A stretch of DNA of 64,000 nucleotides from JANLTX01 sp049840835 (GCA_049840835.1 JASGJG010000017.1:62001-126000); one strand, 5' to 3'; counted from the first letter of the stretch, positions 23,765 to 34,072 are shown. Notes: generated from the letters alone by a model not told the origin. Numbers and translations: made by a program.

Positions 23765-25699
23765 GTGAGTCCGGGCGAAGAAGCTACAGGGAGATTACGA
23801 GGACGATTCTGGCTGCTCATGGCGCTGCTGGTGCCTGCGAACGCCTACTGGGTGATGCAGAGCGAGGTCGTGCGCTATGCCGGGCACCCCTCTACCATCT
23901 CACTGTTCTACAACTGTATCTTCTGGCTGTGCTTGGTACTGAGTGTGAATGGCGTGCTGCGGCGCTTTGTGCCTCGCGCGGCGCTGACCCGCCACGAAGT
24001 CCTCTCACTCTATGCCGTGCTGGGCATCTCTACCGCCATTTCCGGGCACGATATGGTGCAGGTTCTCCTGCCGATTCTGGCCTGGCCCAGCTTTCGCGCG
24101 GATAATGTGAACCACTGGGACGAGAACCTGCTTCCGATTTTGCCGAAGTGGCTCACGGTCAATGACAACGATGCCCTGAAACCGTTTTATAATGGCCACT
24201 CGTCGCTGTATGTACCGGCCCATTTAGCGGCGTGGCTGGTACCCACACTGGCCTGGTCGTTCTTCCTGGCAACTCTCTGTGCCACGTTTCTGTGCCTGAA
24301 CGCGCTGCTGCGTCGTCAGTGGACTCAGAGCGAGCGCCTGGCGTTCCCGCTGATTCAGCTACCCCTGGAGTTGTCCGAGCCGAAGGCACCGATTCTGCGC
24401 AATCCGCTGTTCTGGGCCGGAGTCATCATTGCCGTGGGGCTGCAGCTCTGGAACGGTATCGCGACCATGAATCCGTCGGTGCCGCTGCTGCCCATCAAGT
24501 ACGTGGACTATGGCGGGCCGAACTTCCCGAACCGACCCTGGAGCGCTATCGGGTGGCTGCCCGTGGGCTTCTATCCATTCGGCATCGCACTGGGCATGCT
24601 ACTGCCCCTTGACCTCTCGTTTAGCTCCTGGTTCTTCTTCCTCTTCTGGAAGGCGCAGCTGGTTATCAGCGCCTACTTCGGGTGGGACCAGAAGCCGAAC
24701 TTCCCGTATATCGATGGTCAATCGCTCGGCGCCTATCTGGGCATCGCCGGAGGCGCCCTGTTTGCCATGCGTAAGCGGTTCGCCGTGGTGTTCTGGCAGC
24801 TGTTTGAGCGGGGCAGTGACCCGGAAGACGCCGAGGAGCCGATACCGCCCCGCATCGCCGCCATTGGAGCCTTAGTTGGCCTGACCCTGCTCTTCACGTT
24901 CTTCCGGCTGGCGGGTATGGGGGGCTGGCTGGCCGCAGGCTTCCTGCTCATCTACTTTGGCCTCGCGATAGGTATCACCCGTATGCGGGCCGAGCTGGGG
25001 CCGCCCGTGCACGATCTGCACCATGCCGGGCCAGACTCGTTCTTGCCAACCGTATTGGGACCGACGAACCTCCAGAAGACCGACCTCATGGTGCTGGCCA
25101 TGAGCTGGGGCTTCAACCGGGCCTATCGTACCCACCCCATGCCGGTGCAGCTAGAAGCCATCAAGATGACGGGGCAGAATGGCAAAGCAGGCCGCCCTCT
25201 CTTCTTCGCGCTGCTGGTGGCTGGCCTCCTGGCACCCCTGGCCGCCTTCTGGGCATTGCTGCACCTGAGCTACGAAGCAGGCGCCGCGGGAGCCATCGCT
25301 CCCCCGAACGTACTCTCTATCTTTGGGCGCGAGGCCTGGGCTCGCTTCGACTCCTGGACGAATGTGCCTCAGCCCCCGCAGACCGAGTACGGCATCGCCA
25401 CAGGAGGCGGTATCGCGTTCGTGCTCTTACTCAACCTCCTGCGCTCACGGGTTATGGGCTTCCCGTTTCACCCGGTCGGTTACGCCGTGGCATCGAGCTG
25501 GGGGATGAGCGTTCTCTGGGTCCCCATGCTAATCGCCTGGGTAGTGAAACTCGTACTTCTGCGCTACGGTGGGCTGGGGCTCTACCGCAAAGCTCTACCG
25601 TTCTTCTTCGGCATCATTCTGGGCGAGTGCCTGGCCGGTAGCCTGTGGAGCCTCCTGGGTATCTGGGCAGGGATTCCTACCTACGCGTTCTGGCCTTAG
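23765..25699 (+). CDS. DUF6785-type polytopic membrane protein
   Basis: 644 residues from GTG 23765, with at least twelve hydrophobic segments across the whole length. An N-terminal helix reads FWLLMALLVPANAYWVMQSE, and conserved-looking loops include SGHDMVQVLLPIL, FPLIQLPLEL and RMRAELGPPVHDLHHAGPD. I recognise this as the DUF6784/DUF6785 family seen in large-genome environmental phyla, function unknown. An oligopeptide/exopolysaccharide-type transport role is sometimes assumed but unsupported here. It follows the transposase element directly and is convergent with the frameshifted gene; a perfect 44-bp inverted repeat separates them. Confidence 0.75.
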   Translation: MSPGEEATGRLRGRFWLLMALLVPANAYWVMQSEVVRYAGHPSTISLFYNCIFWLCLVLSVNGVLRRFVPRAALTRHEVLSLYAVLGISTAISGHDMVQVLLPILAWPSFRADNVNHWDENLLPILPKWLTVNDNDALKPFYNGHSSLYVPAHLAAWLVPTLAWSFFLATLCATFLCLNALLRRQWTQSERLAFPLIQLPLELSEPKAPILRNPLFWAGVIIAVGLQLWNGIATMNPSVPLLPIKYVDYGGPNFPNRPWSAIGWLPVGFYPFGIALGMLLPLDLSFSSWFFFLFWKAQLVISAYFGWDQKPNFPYIDGQSLGAYLGIAGGALFAMRKRFAVVFWQLFERGSDPEDAEEPIPPRIAAIGALVGLTLLFTFFRLAGMGGWLAAGFLLIYFGLAIGITRMRAELGPPVHDLHHAGPDSFLPTVLGPTNLQKTDLMVLAMSWGFNRAYRTHPMPVQLEAIKMTGQNGKAGRPLFFALLVAGLLAPLAAFWALLHLSYEAGAAGAIAPPNVLSIFGREAWARFDSWTNVPQPPQTEYGIATGGGIAFVLLLNLLRSRVMGFPFHPVGYAVASSWGMSVLWVPMLIAWVVKLVLLRYGGLGLYRKALPFFFGIILGECLAGSLWSLLGIWAGIPTYAFWP

Positions 25700-25703
25700 G
25701 TGG

Positions 25704-25869
25704 CCCTCCCCCGGCTCGCGTGCTCGCCACCCCCTCCCCGACTTCGTGGGGGGAGAGGGTTACGGAAGATGGGGCGCTTGCCGGGTTTTCGCAGAGCCTA
25801 TCGGGTTCATTTACCCCCGCCCCCAACGAAGTCGGGGAGGGGGTGGCGAGCACGCGAGCCGGGGGAGGG
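25704..25869. repeat. palindromic repeat with perfect 44-bp arms
   Basis: Arms 25704-25747 and 25826-25869 are exact reverse complements over 44 bp, with a 78-bp centre. The element lies between convergent genes and probably acts as a bidirectional terminator too. Perfect identity of long arms suggests recent formation or continuing correction. Confidence 0.85.
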
Positions 25870-25877
25870 ATACTCCC

Positions 25878-27909
25878 TTACGTATCCGCGATGAAGACGC
25901 CGTAGTTCGCTTCGGTACCATCACCGAGGGGTTCCAGGGGGTAGCGCTGTTCGTGCAGGCCGGTGAGCAGGTTGCGCACATAGGGGTTGCGCTGATTCTT
26001 GGTGATAACCACATTCTTGACTGATGGCGGAGCCAGCACGGTTATTTGCACCTGCAGGCTGGCCTGGCAGGCAAGGGCCAGGAAGTCCACCGGACTACCA
26101 TCCGGGGCGGTTACTTGAATGTACTCACGGGTGGCGGGGTCGGCCTCGAAGGTCTGCCAGCCGCGCTTGACTTTCACTCTGTCGCGGTCGGCCTCACCGC
26201 CTTTGGGGCGAGCGCCGAGAGTGAGAAGGAGGCTAATCGGTAGAGATGCCAGGGCACTCAGATCGGCCACAGGCAGGTTCTCATAGTCCCCCTCGGCGCG
26301 CTTACCGGCGGCCCGGAGCGCTCGCAGGGCCATGAGCGGCCACACCGGGTCTTCATCGACTCGCATCAGAGCGAGAGCAGCGCGGGTGGCGGCCAGAGCG
26401 GGGGTGAGTGGGGTGGGTGGGGTGCGGTCGGGCAGCTCAGTAATCCAGCCATCCGGCTGGCGGCGGGCGCGCAGAGTTGCCCCCAGCTGCTTGGCAAAGG
26501 CCCGCATGTCGTTGTTTTCGTACTCACGAGAAACAAGCAAAATGCCTTCGATACAGGCGGCCAGATACTCGGTGGGTGCGCTCTCCGGGCGCAGGGTGCC
26601 ATCGGCTACGCGGCTGCGTAGCGCCCCGATACTGCGCAGAGCGGCCTTCAGGTAGGTTTCGTTATTAGCGACCTTGAAGGTCTCTACCAGGGCGGTCATA
26701 GTCTCCCCGGCGGCCCAGGGAGAGCCACACGGAATACGGGGACCGCCGATATGGAAGCGCTCCGCCAATGGAAGACCATTGATATCGGTCTTGAGCAGCC
26801 AGCCACTGAGCCGCGGCGTTTGCGGCACGGATCATGAGCTCCGTGTCGAAGTGCGTATTCAAGACATGCAGCCCGTGCGAGGCGCGCGCGGTAGGCACCA
26901 CGCCCACGGTCTGATCGCTGTGGCAGTCTTCAAAGCGTCGCTCAGAGGCCATGGCATCCCAGAAGGCGCCCCAGTGTGGGCTCTCTACTTCGGCGACCTG
27001 GAAATCACAGAGTCCATGGGCCAGCAGGCGAGCCTGGCGGCGCAGAGCATCGTCGCCGTTTAGATAGTAGTGCCCCAGCAGCGCTACAGCGGCGCGGGCA
27101 GCATCGGTGCCTTCCCCCGCGATAATCCGTCCACACTCTTTATAGTGCAGTCGGTCCATACTCGGCTTTGCCAGCCGGTTGGGGTCCGTGAGCTGAGCCA
27201 GTGCCTGGCGCATGGGGCCGAAGAGGTCGTTGGCCTCCACAGCGCTGTGCTGCTGCTGGCGGTCACCCATGTCGGCTAAGTGCGTGACCAGAAGGTTACG
27301 AACATCGGAGTCGGTGCGGGCAGGAGCCACGCGTAGCTCCCAGCCCAGGGTGCGAGTGCCTCTACCATACAGAGCGAGACCGCGCTCGCCTACGCGGAGC
27401 GAACCCTCACCTAATAAGGCCACCGTGATAGCGATGCCATTGCGCCAGAGGGCTACGGCCCGGTCACTATCCGGCGCCTGTATCACCTGAGTGCCGCCAG
27501 GAGCGAACGGGAGATGCAGGGTAAAGGAGTCTACCTGGATGTTACTTTCCAGGTTCCAGGCCCAGGTAAGCTGGTCGTTGCGACCTTCTATCTGTGCGCT
27601 GATCTTAGCGCCATTGCGCTCGCCCCATAGAGTAACCTTGCCCTGCCCCTTTTTCTCATGGTGGGTCAGAAAGAGGGAAAAGGACTGCCCACCCAGAGTT
27701 GCCTCAGCAATGGGGCGCAGCGGGCTGGTCTCTATATAACTGAAGAGGTTCTTTCCCTTTTGCCAGTTCAAACGCACTCCGAGCGGCTTGATCCCAAAGC
27801 TGATGGCATTATCAGGCACCAGCTCCAGATTCATATAGGAGAGCGGGAAGCGATAGATAAGCTCACCCTCTACATCCGTCGGCTCAGGTTTTCTTTGCGT
27901 GGCTGACAT
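25878..27909 (-). pseudogene. frameshifted hypothetical gene (two frames, 4-bp duplication)
   Basis: Two overlapping minus-strand frames form one protein of roughly 675 residues. Frame one starts ATG 27909 (MSATQRKPEPTDVEGELIYR) and stops at 26665. Frame two runs to 25878. The break is at 26798-26805, a tandem TGGC-TGGC on the coding strand; removing one copy restores AAQWLLKTDINGLPLAERF. The N-terminal part is beta-rich, and the rest is helical with features of an alpha/alpha-toroid carbohydrate-active enzyme (HSDQTVGVVPTA, LVETFKVANNETYLKAAL), but I cannot name the family. It is either a recent pseudogene or a sequence error; rplP in this window has a comparable break. Confidence 0.65.
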
Positions 27910-28060
27910 GGGTTATGTACAGGTTATCGGGGAGGCTGCGAATGTGGAATACCTGTTAACTTAACGAGAATAAAGGGGAATCTCCAGTTTTCCGATACGC
28001 GCTCCGACAATGGGTGACAGGCTGAGGACTGCCTGTGTCCTTACCAGGAGGAGTTATCTC

Positions 28061-29182
28061 GTGAGCGTGTTTGCATCGCTATTTGGAAAAGAAACGCTAG
28101 TGGGGCTGGATATCGGCAGCTCCTTACTGAAAGCTATGCAGGTTGAGGCGCAGCGAGGGCGGTTCAAAATCGTCCGCGCCGTCCAGCAGCCCACACCTCC
28201 AGGGGCGGTACGCGACGGTATCGTGCTGGATGCGAGCGCGGTCGGCGATGCCATCAGCCAGATGTTAAAAGCGGCAGGCATCACGGCAAGCGGCGCGATA
28301 CTCGCCGTTTCCGGGCCCACAGTAATCGTGCGCCAGATCACCATGCCAAAGCTGAGCGAAGCGGTCCTGAAGAAGTCGATTCGCTATGAAGCCAGTAAAT
28401 ATATAACGTCTAACCTGGAAGACTCGGCGCTCGCCTTCGAAATCATTGGCCCCACGCCCGATGACCCCTCGCAGATGGAGGTCATGCTCGTGGCCGCGCC
28501 GCGCGAGCTGGTAGACTCCCGCATTGCCGCCGTGGAGCGCGCCGGGTTGGATGCCGTGGCCGTGGATATCGAAGCCTTCGCCCTGCGCCGCGCGCTTGTA
28601 GAGCTCAATCCAGATGCCTTCGAGGATGGGAGCCTGCGCGCTCTAGTAGACATGGGAGCGACTCACACGGAAGTGATTCTCTTTACCGGCTCTACCTTCG
28701 CGCTCACCCGCTTTATTCCTATCTCCGGTGATACGTTCACCGATGCCATCAAGAACCAGCTACGCATCGAAGCGGCCGAAGCGGAAGCCCGCAAAGCGGA
28801 AGCGGATATGTCTGTGCTGATCAGCGGAGCCGGTGAGCCGCAGCAGGTAGAGCTGGCCCGTATTCTTCAGACCACGATTGATGAGCTGCTGCGTGAGATT
28901 CGCCGCTCCATCAACTTCTTCCAGTCGCAGCTGGAGGACGATGCACCGCCCCCGCTCGCTGAAATCCTGCTGATTGGTGGCACATCACAAATTCCTGGTC
29001 TGGCACCCTACATGACTGCCCGCTTAGGTACCGATACTCGGGTGGTTGACCCATTCGATACCACACTGCTGGAAATGAGCTCGGAAGCGGAAGACTGGCT
29101 CCGTGATCAGGGTTCGCATCTGGGCGTCGCTCTCGGCCTTGCCGTGAAAGAGAACATGAACGTCCTGGGCGGCAAGTCCTGA
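28061..29182 (+). CDS. pilM: type IV pilus inner-membrane platform protein PilM
   Basis: 373 residues from GTG 28061, preceded by AGGAGGAG at 28046-28053; the longer frame from 28010 lacks a signal. Actin-like ATPase fold: VGLDIGSSLLKAMQV (phosphate 1), LRALVDMGATHTEVILF (phosphate 2) and EILLIGGTSQIPGL (adenosine). PilM sits on the cytoplasmic side and binds the N-terminal tail of PilN, linking motor and alignment complex. The SVFASLFGKE start is typical. First gene of pilMNOPQ. Confidence 0.94.
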   Translation: MSVFASLFGKETLVGLDIGSSLLKAMQVEAQRGRFKIVRAVQQPTPPGAVRDGIVLDASAVGDAISQMLKAAGITASGAILAVSGPTVIVRQITMPKLSEAVLKKSIRYEASKYITSNLEDSALAFEIIGPTPDDPSQMEVMLVAAPRELVDSRIAAVERAGLDAVAVDIEAFALRRALVELNPDAFEDGSLRALVDMGATHTEVILFTGSTFALTRFIPISGDTFTDAIKNQLRIEAAEAEARKAEADMSVLISGAGEPQQVELARILQTTIDELLREIRRSINFFQSQLEDDAPPPLAEILLIGGTSQIPGLAPYMTARLGTDTRVVDPFDTTLLEMSSEAEDWLRDQGSHLGVALGLAVKENMNVLGGKS

Positions 29183-29201
29183 AGCTACAGAGAGAAACCC
29201 A

Positions 29202-29858
29202 ATGCCCAATATCAACCTTATAGCATCACGTCGCGAAGAAAAGAAACGGCTAGAGCGTACTGCGGGCCAGCTCTTTATCGGGCTGGGCAGCTCCGTGGGT
29301 GTGCTGCTTCTGCTGGCATCCTACATGGCGGCGCGGCACCTCTCCATGAACGCGGATATGTCTAGCGCAGACCAGCGCATGGAGAAGATTCAGCCCACGC
29401 TCGATGAGATCGAGCGTATCAAGAAAGAGACTGCCGATCTGGAGCCCAAGGTGGAGCAGCTGGAAACCGCCAAACTGCAGACTCTGCGCTGGCAAGCGGT
29501 TTTCCTGGCGCTCTCTCGCACCACGCCGCACAACACCTGGCTGTCCCAGGTCTCCGCCGCCGAGGGGGAGAGCCCAACGGTGAGCATCCAGGGGCAGACC
29601 GAGAATCAGCACCAGGTTGCCGATATGAACGAGGCACTGCAGCGCGAGGCGGTCTTTGCAAATGTAGAGATCAAAGGAACCAATGCGGTGAACGTTACCC
29701 TGCCGGGTAAGGGCACTATGGCGCCGCCGGAGCAGATTCAGCGCATTCAGTTCGACCTGACCGCGCAGCTCAAGCCGATTCAGAAGCCGCAGGCACCGTC
29801 CGCAGGCGGCGAGGCCACCAAGACCGCTATGGCCACGGGAGGCAAGAGTAATGGCTAG
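29202..29858 (+). CDS. pilN: type IV pilus protein PilN
   Basis: 218 residues. The N-terminal MPNINLIASRREEKKRLERT contains the conserved INLI motif that docks into PilM, then one membrane helix (GLGSSVGVLLLLASYMAA). A coiled coil (about 55-95) and a periplasmic ferredoxin-like domain (WLSQVSAAEGESPTVSIQGQ) follow. PilN and PilO form the alignment subcomplex in the periplasm. The stop overlaps the pilO start by 8 nt. Confidence 0.92.
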   Translation: MPNINLIASRREEKKRLERTAGQLFIGLGSSVGVLLLLASYMAARHLSMNADMSSADQRMEKIQPTLDEIERIKKETADLEPKVEQLETAKLQTLRWQAVFLALSRTTPHNTWLSQVSAAEGESPTVSIQGQTENQHQVADMNEALQREAVFANVEIKGTNAVNVTLPGKGTMAPPEQIQRIQFDLTAQLKPIQKPQAPSAGGEATKTAMATGGKSNG

Positions 29859-30618
29859 TAAATTCCTACTGAAGCCCACCAAGAAGGTCTGCATCGGTAT
29901 GGGTGCAGTCACGGGGGCGATTCTGCTGGGCTCGGTCGGAGTCTGGTTCTGGCAGAACGGCGACCTGGAGGCGAAGGCCAAGATCGTGCAGGCCAAGCAC
30001 GACCAGGTGGAGCACGGTGAGCGTGTAGCCCGCAGGCTAGATGAAGTGAAGACCGAGCACGAGGGGACTGCCAACAAACTCAAGTTTCTGGAGAGCGCGG
30101 TTTCCGGCAAGACCTATGTGTCTACCATGCTCAAGCAGATCGAAGATATGGCCGTGGCCGAGAAGCTCAAGGTGCTGAGGTTCGATCCCAAGCATGAGCC
30201 TGCGCCGCCGCCGCCGACCGATCCGGAAGCCAAGAAGAAGTGGGTGCCGCAGCCGTATGACAAAGAGCATGCGGATATGCAGGTGCAGGGCACGTTCTGG
30301 TCAGTCACTCGCTTTGTGAACCGGCTGACCAAGTTCCAGAAAATCGTCTCGGTGGATGCTGTTCAGCTGCTGCCGCTCAGCCCGGTGGCAGGAACATCGC
30401 CCAGCCTGAACGCGACGATCAAACTCACCGGTTTTGCGTTCCATGATGATGAGAAGCTACAGATGGAAGCGGGTACCTCTACCACCACTACCCCCGGCAG
30501 CAAGCCGCTACTGGGAGCCGGAGCGGGTACAGCGCATAGGAATGCAGAGAATCAGGTGATCAATGCGGGAGCCAACCAGGGTGCTGCTCCCAAACCGGGA
30601 GCCGGAGCGACACAATGA
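29851..30618 (+). CDS. pilO: type IV pilus protein PilO
   Basis: 255 residues with one N-terminal membrane helix (MGAVTGAILLGSVGVWFW), a coiled coil (about 40-90) and a periplasmic domain (HADMQVQGTFWSVTRFVNRL, the most conserved PilO strand). A Pro-rich loop and a long low-complexity C-terminal tail of about 45 residues (Thr, Gly, Ala, Asn) are unusual. Starts within pilN and overlaps the pilP-like gene by 4 nt. Confidence 0.9.
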   Translation: MASKFLLKPTKKVCIGMGAVTGAILLGSVGVWFWQNGDLEAKAKIVQAKHDQVEHGERVARRLDEVKTEHEGTANKLKFLESAVSGKTYVSTMLKQIEDMAVAEKLKVLRFDPKHEPAPPPPTDPEAKKKWVPQPYDKEHADMQVQGTFWSVTRFVNRLTKFQKIVSVDAVQLLPLSPVAGTSPSLNATIKLTGFAFHDDEKLQMEAGTSTTTTPGSKPLLGAGAGTAHRNAENQVINAGANQGAAPKPGAGATQ

Positions 30619-31274
30619 AGCCAATAGATAAGAAAGACCAACCCAAGCTCTTCGCGCTAGTCGGTATGGCCGTAGTGGCATTCGGCTTCGGTGCGTATCA
30701 GTTTGCTACCAGCTCGACCGCCCAACCTGTCGCGCCCAAAGCCTCGCCGTCTCCTGCGGCGAACGTTGCTCAAGGTGGGCCGGGAGATCCGGCGGCGGCA
30801 GATCCAGGTACCTGGAAGCCCGAGGGCCAGCAGGACATGATTCCGATTGGTGGGCGTGACCCGTTCATGCCGGAAGGTTTAGCGGCTCCGCAGCCGTCGC
30901 CCACCCCGGTACCACCGCCCAAACCGACCCCGGAACCCCATGGACCATCGCTGCCGCCCGGCGGTGGGAGTGGACCTCTAGTGATTCCCCCGCCAACACC
31001 ACATATGACTGTGGGAGATCCAGCCCCGTCGGTGAAGATAATCGTGCCCACGCCGACACCGCCGCCGCCCGCGCCCTCGCTCGATCTCTCCGGAGTTATC
31101 GTAGCCGAAGACGGCAACCGTAGTAAAGCGATCTTCAAATCAGAGAAAGCAAATCGAATCCTGGGTATCGGAGATGCCGCCGGTAATGGCTGGCGTATCG
31201 CGGACATTCAGGAGAGAAAAGTAGAGATCATCGACCCCAAGACTGGCCGACGCGCTACAGTCGAGTTGGATTAA
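30615..31274 (+). CDS. pilP: PilP-like pilus lipoprotein or anchor protein
   Basis: 219 residues. One N-terminal hydrophobic helix (LFALVGMAVVAFGFGAYQF) rather than a lipobox, a long Pro-rich linker with several PxPxPPP blocks (about 85-160), and a C-terminal small beta domain (LDLSGVIVAEDGNRSKAIFK, GWRIADIQERKVEIID). This is the PilP/GspC homology-region fold that contacts the secretin. Position between pilO and pilQ supports the call. It starts in a 4-nt overlap with pilO. Confidence 0.82.
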   Translation: MKPIDKKDQPKLFALVGMAVVAFGFGAYQFATSSTAQPVAPKASPSPAANVAQGGPGDPAAADPGTWKPEGQQDMIPIGGRDPFMPEGLAAPQPSPTPVPPPKPTPEPHGPSLPPGGGSGPLVIPPPTPHMTVGDPAPSVKIIVPTPTPPPPAPSLDLSGVIVAEDGNRSKAIFKSEKANRILGIGDAAGNGWRIADIQERKVEIIDPKTGRRATVELD

Positions 31275-31288
31275 TAGGAGTTTTTCTT

Positions 31289-33913
31289 GTGCAAACCAGA
31301 CAGATGCTTCATGTGCTAGCACTCGCCTCGCTCGGGCTGGTCGTCCCAGTCACCGGCGCTCATGCCCAGACCCTGGCTATGCGGGGAACCAGCCGCGCGT
31401 CGGAGCGTATCAACGATATTACCGATGTTCAGGTCCTGACCAATGAAGTCGGGAAAACCCGCATCGTTATCGAAGGTACAAGGCCCTTCACCCCGGAGAT
31501 CTCTGCCTCCAAAGGCAGTACGGTCATCTCCGTGCCCGGTCTCTGGCGTGCCGGTCGGACCGGCGCCCGAGCGGTGAACAAAAACGGCGTTACGTCGCTG
31601 AGCTGCGTGCAGTTCTCGTCCAAGCCCCGCCGTGTGGTTCGCCTCATCGCCAGCTCCCAGAAAGAGCTGCGCTATGAGCTGCATCCCACAGCGGCTCCCC
31701 ATATCTGGGAGGTTGTGCTCACCGACGGAGATGCCCCGGCTACCGAGAAGATCGCCGCAGACATGGCGCCGCTCACCGCGGTAGGAGCCGTTCCCGCGAA
31801 GGCCAACAAGCCCATAGCGATTCCGGCACCCGTGCCCACAGCCCCATCTATCTGGAGCAACGATAAAGAGTCGCATATAGCCGATGCCGGTTTCGAGCCG
31901 ACAGCCCGCACTCTCACAGCGACTCTCGTTGCTATGGAAAGCACCCAGCGCCCGGTGGGCATGATGCTCGCCACCCCGGAGCGCGTGACCCCGTCTCTGG
32001 TGCCCGTGGCCAATGTGAAGCCGGAGTCTAAGAATACGAAAGTCGCCCTGGGTAGCGGACCGCTCGCACCAGTCACGATTACAATTCCGACCCCGCAGGT
32101 GGATACCCTGCCCGGTCTGACAGCTGCCGCCATCACGGCGGGCAAGCCGCAGCCTGTGGCCGATAAGCCTGCCGCGAAAGCCGCTGCAGACAAGCCCGCT
32201 GCGAAGACCCCGGATAAGAAGCCTGCCGAGAAACCGGCGGCTCTGAAACCGACGCCTGCACCAGATAACCGCAAGCGTGCCAGCGACCCAGTCGATGTGG
32301 AGAAGGCCCGTGTGTCTCTGGACCTGATCGATACCGATATCACCGCTGTGCTGAAGGCCATTGCCGATCAGTCTGGCGTGAATATCATCGTCAGCCCGGA
32401 AGTCACCGGCAAGAAGGTCACTGTCTCGCTGCGCAAAGTCACCGTTGCCGAGGCTCTGAGCCAGATCGCCAGCATCTCCAAGTTCGAGTACCTACTGAAA
32501 GGCCAGACCTTCTTCGTGGGCTCTGCGGAGACCATCGGCGCGGCGGCGAAAGACCCGGCGCTGGATGCTATCGATAGTGAGCATGTGCCGTTCTTCTACG
32601 CGGAACCGAAGGACCTGGAAGCCGCCATTACGCAGGCCTTCCCCGGCCTGACATTTAAGGTCATCGCGGTGAGCTCCGAGTCCAAGCTGGTGCAGACCGA
32701 CCCGTCCAGTGTTGGTACAACCGGCCCACAGACCAACCAGCCTACCAGCCAAATGGTCAAAGTGACCCCGCGAGGTGGTGTGGTAGCGATCACAGGCAGC
32801 GCGGATCGCCGCAAATCGGTCCGCAAGTTCATCGAGGACACCGAGAAGAACATCATCTTAGCCAGTGTCAAAGATGCCGAACTCAGCCGAGCCCGAGTCG
32901 AAGGCTACGAGACCGAGGTCTATAAAGTCCACAACTCCGACCCGGATAGCCTGATCGGGCTAATCAAGCAGCTGGTTCCGGGAGTCAACGTGCTCCCCGG
33001 CGCTCTGCCCAGCTTTGTGGGTGCCGGTGGCGGCGGTTCTGCCTCGTTCTCCACGACAGGCGGTGGCGGTGGCGGCGGTGCTACGGCGCTGAAGACCAAC
33101 ATGCTGGTTATCACCGGTCCGGCCAACGATGTGAAGCGTGCTATCGAGCAACTCGAGAAGATCGATGTCAAGGTGCCGCTGCTGACCTTCGAGGCGAAAC
33201 TGGTCGAAGTCAACAACGATGATAAGAACCGCCTGGGTATCAGCTACGACTTCGGTCGCAGCGTGACTATCGGTGAGCAGAACGTGGGTGATGCGGGCAG
33301 CCTCGGCGCGAGCGCAGGTGGCTCCAGCTCCGGAGGAGGAAGCAATCCGGGCCGCGAGTTCAATGCGGGCGCTATCTTCCGAACGCCGTACACCATCAAC
33401 GCCACGATCAATGCGCTGACCTCGCTGAACAAGGCCCGCATTCTGGCGAGCCCGACTCTGACCGCTCTGGACAACAACCCGGCTATCGGGTTCATCGGCG
33501 ACGAGATTAAATATGTCTCCAACATCCAGCAGAGCACAGTGGGGCAGAGCATCTCAACCGAGGTAGCGCGTGCCGGTATCACCCTAAAGGTGGTAGGCCG
33601 TGTTCGACCGGACGGTGAGATCGAGCTCCTGGTACACCCGGAAGTCTCGCTGGTGAAGAGCTTCCTGCAGCTCCCCAACGGCGTGTCTCTGCCACAGATC
33701 GCCACTCGCTACGTAGACACTACGATTCGAGTGAAAGACGGCGAAACCATCGGTATCGGTGGCCTGCTGAACGAGCAGGATGCGGAGATTATCCAGAAGG
33801 TGCCGATCCTGGGCGACCTGCCGATTCTGGGTCGGTTCTTCCAGGACAAGCAGAAGAACAAAACCCGCACCGAGCTGATGGTCTTCATCACCTCGCGGAT
33901 CGTGAAGGACTAG
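31289..33913 (+). CDS. pilQ: type IV pilus secretin PilQ
   Basis: 874 residues from GTG 31289 with AGGAG just upstream. Signal peptide (LHVLALASLGLVVPVTGAHA), then an AMIN domain that would bind peptidoglycan (about 45-155). An Ala/Lys/Pro-rich linker follows (about 270-335), then an STN/N0 domain (VSLDLIDTDITAVLKAIADQ), N1-type repeats interrupted by Gly-rich loops, and the secretin pore domain (LVEVNNDDKNRLGISYDFG to VPILGDLPILGRFFQ). It forms the outer-membrane channel for the pilus, so the organism is diderm. Last gene of pilMNOPQ; a palindromic repeat and a terminator follow. Confidence 0.94.
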   Translation: MQTRQMLHVLALASLGLVVPVTGAHAQTLAMRGTSRASERINDITDVQVLTNEVGKTRIVIEGTRPFTPEISASKGSTVISVPGLWRAGRTGARAVNKNGVTSLSCVQFSSKPRRVVRLIASSQKELRYELHPTAAPHIWEVVLTDGDAPATEKIAADMAPLTAVGAVPAKANKPIAIPAPVPTAPSIWSNDKESHIADAGFEPTARTLTATLVAMESTQRPVGMMLATPERVTPSLVPVANVKPESKNTKVALGSGPLAPVTITIPTPQVDTLPGLTAAAITAGKPQPVADKPAAKAAADKPAAKTPDKKPAEKPAALKPTPAPDNRKRASDPVDVEKARVSLDLIDTDITAVLKAIADQSGVNIIVSPEVTGKKVTVSLRKVTVAEALSQIASISKFEYLLKGQTFFVGSAETIGAAAKDPALDAIDSEHVPFFYAEPKDLEAAITQAFPGLTFKVIAVSSESKLVQTDPSSVGTTGPQTNQPTSQMVKVTPRGGVVAITGSADRRKSVRKFIEDTEKNIILASVKDAELSRARVEGYETEVYKVHNSDPDSLIGLIKQLVPGVNVLPGALPSFVGAGGGGSASFSTTGGGGGGGATALKTNMLVITGPANDVKRAIEQLEKIDVKVPLLTFEAKLVEVNNDDKNRLGISYDFGRSVTIGEQNVGDAGSLGASAGGSSSGGGSNPGREFNAGAIFRTPYTINATINALTSLNKARILASPTLTALDNNPAIGFIGDEIKYVSNIQQSTVGQSISTEVARAGITLKVVGRVRPDGEIELLVHPEVSLVKSFLQLPNGVSLPQIATRYVDTTIRVKDGETIGIGGLLNEQDAEIIQKVPILGDLPILGRFFQDKQKNKTRTELMVFITSRIVKD

Positions 33914-33922
33914 TAGGGGAAA

Positions 33923-34072
33923 TCCCTCACCCCGGCTACGCCGACCCTCTCCCATGTTCAAGCTCGCTACGCGAGTGGGAGAGGGTATTGGAAAGCCGCC
34001 TCTGTTCTCTTCTCCCCCTCGCCCACCCACGAAGTGGGCTCGGATATGGAAGAGGGGGTTGGGGGTGAGGGA
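33923..34072. repeat. palindromic repeat after pilQ
   Basis: Ends TCCCTCACCCC (33923-33933) and GGGGTGAGGGA (34062-34072) are complementary. Inner inverted blocks include CCCTCTCCCA with TGGGAGAGGG (33954-33998) and CCCACCCACGAAGTGGG. Same family as 19750-19899 by its terminal motif. Confidence 0.7.

Noticed and set aside
29250..30110. A 286-codon minus-strand frame across pilN/pilO
   Set aside because: Antisense to two clear pilus genes, with no family resemblance.
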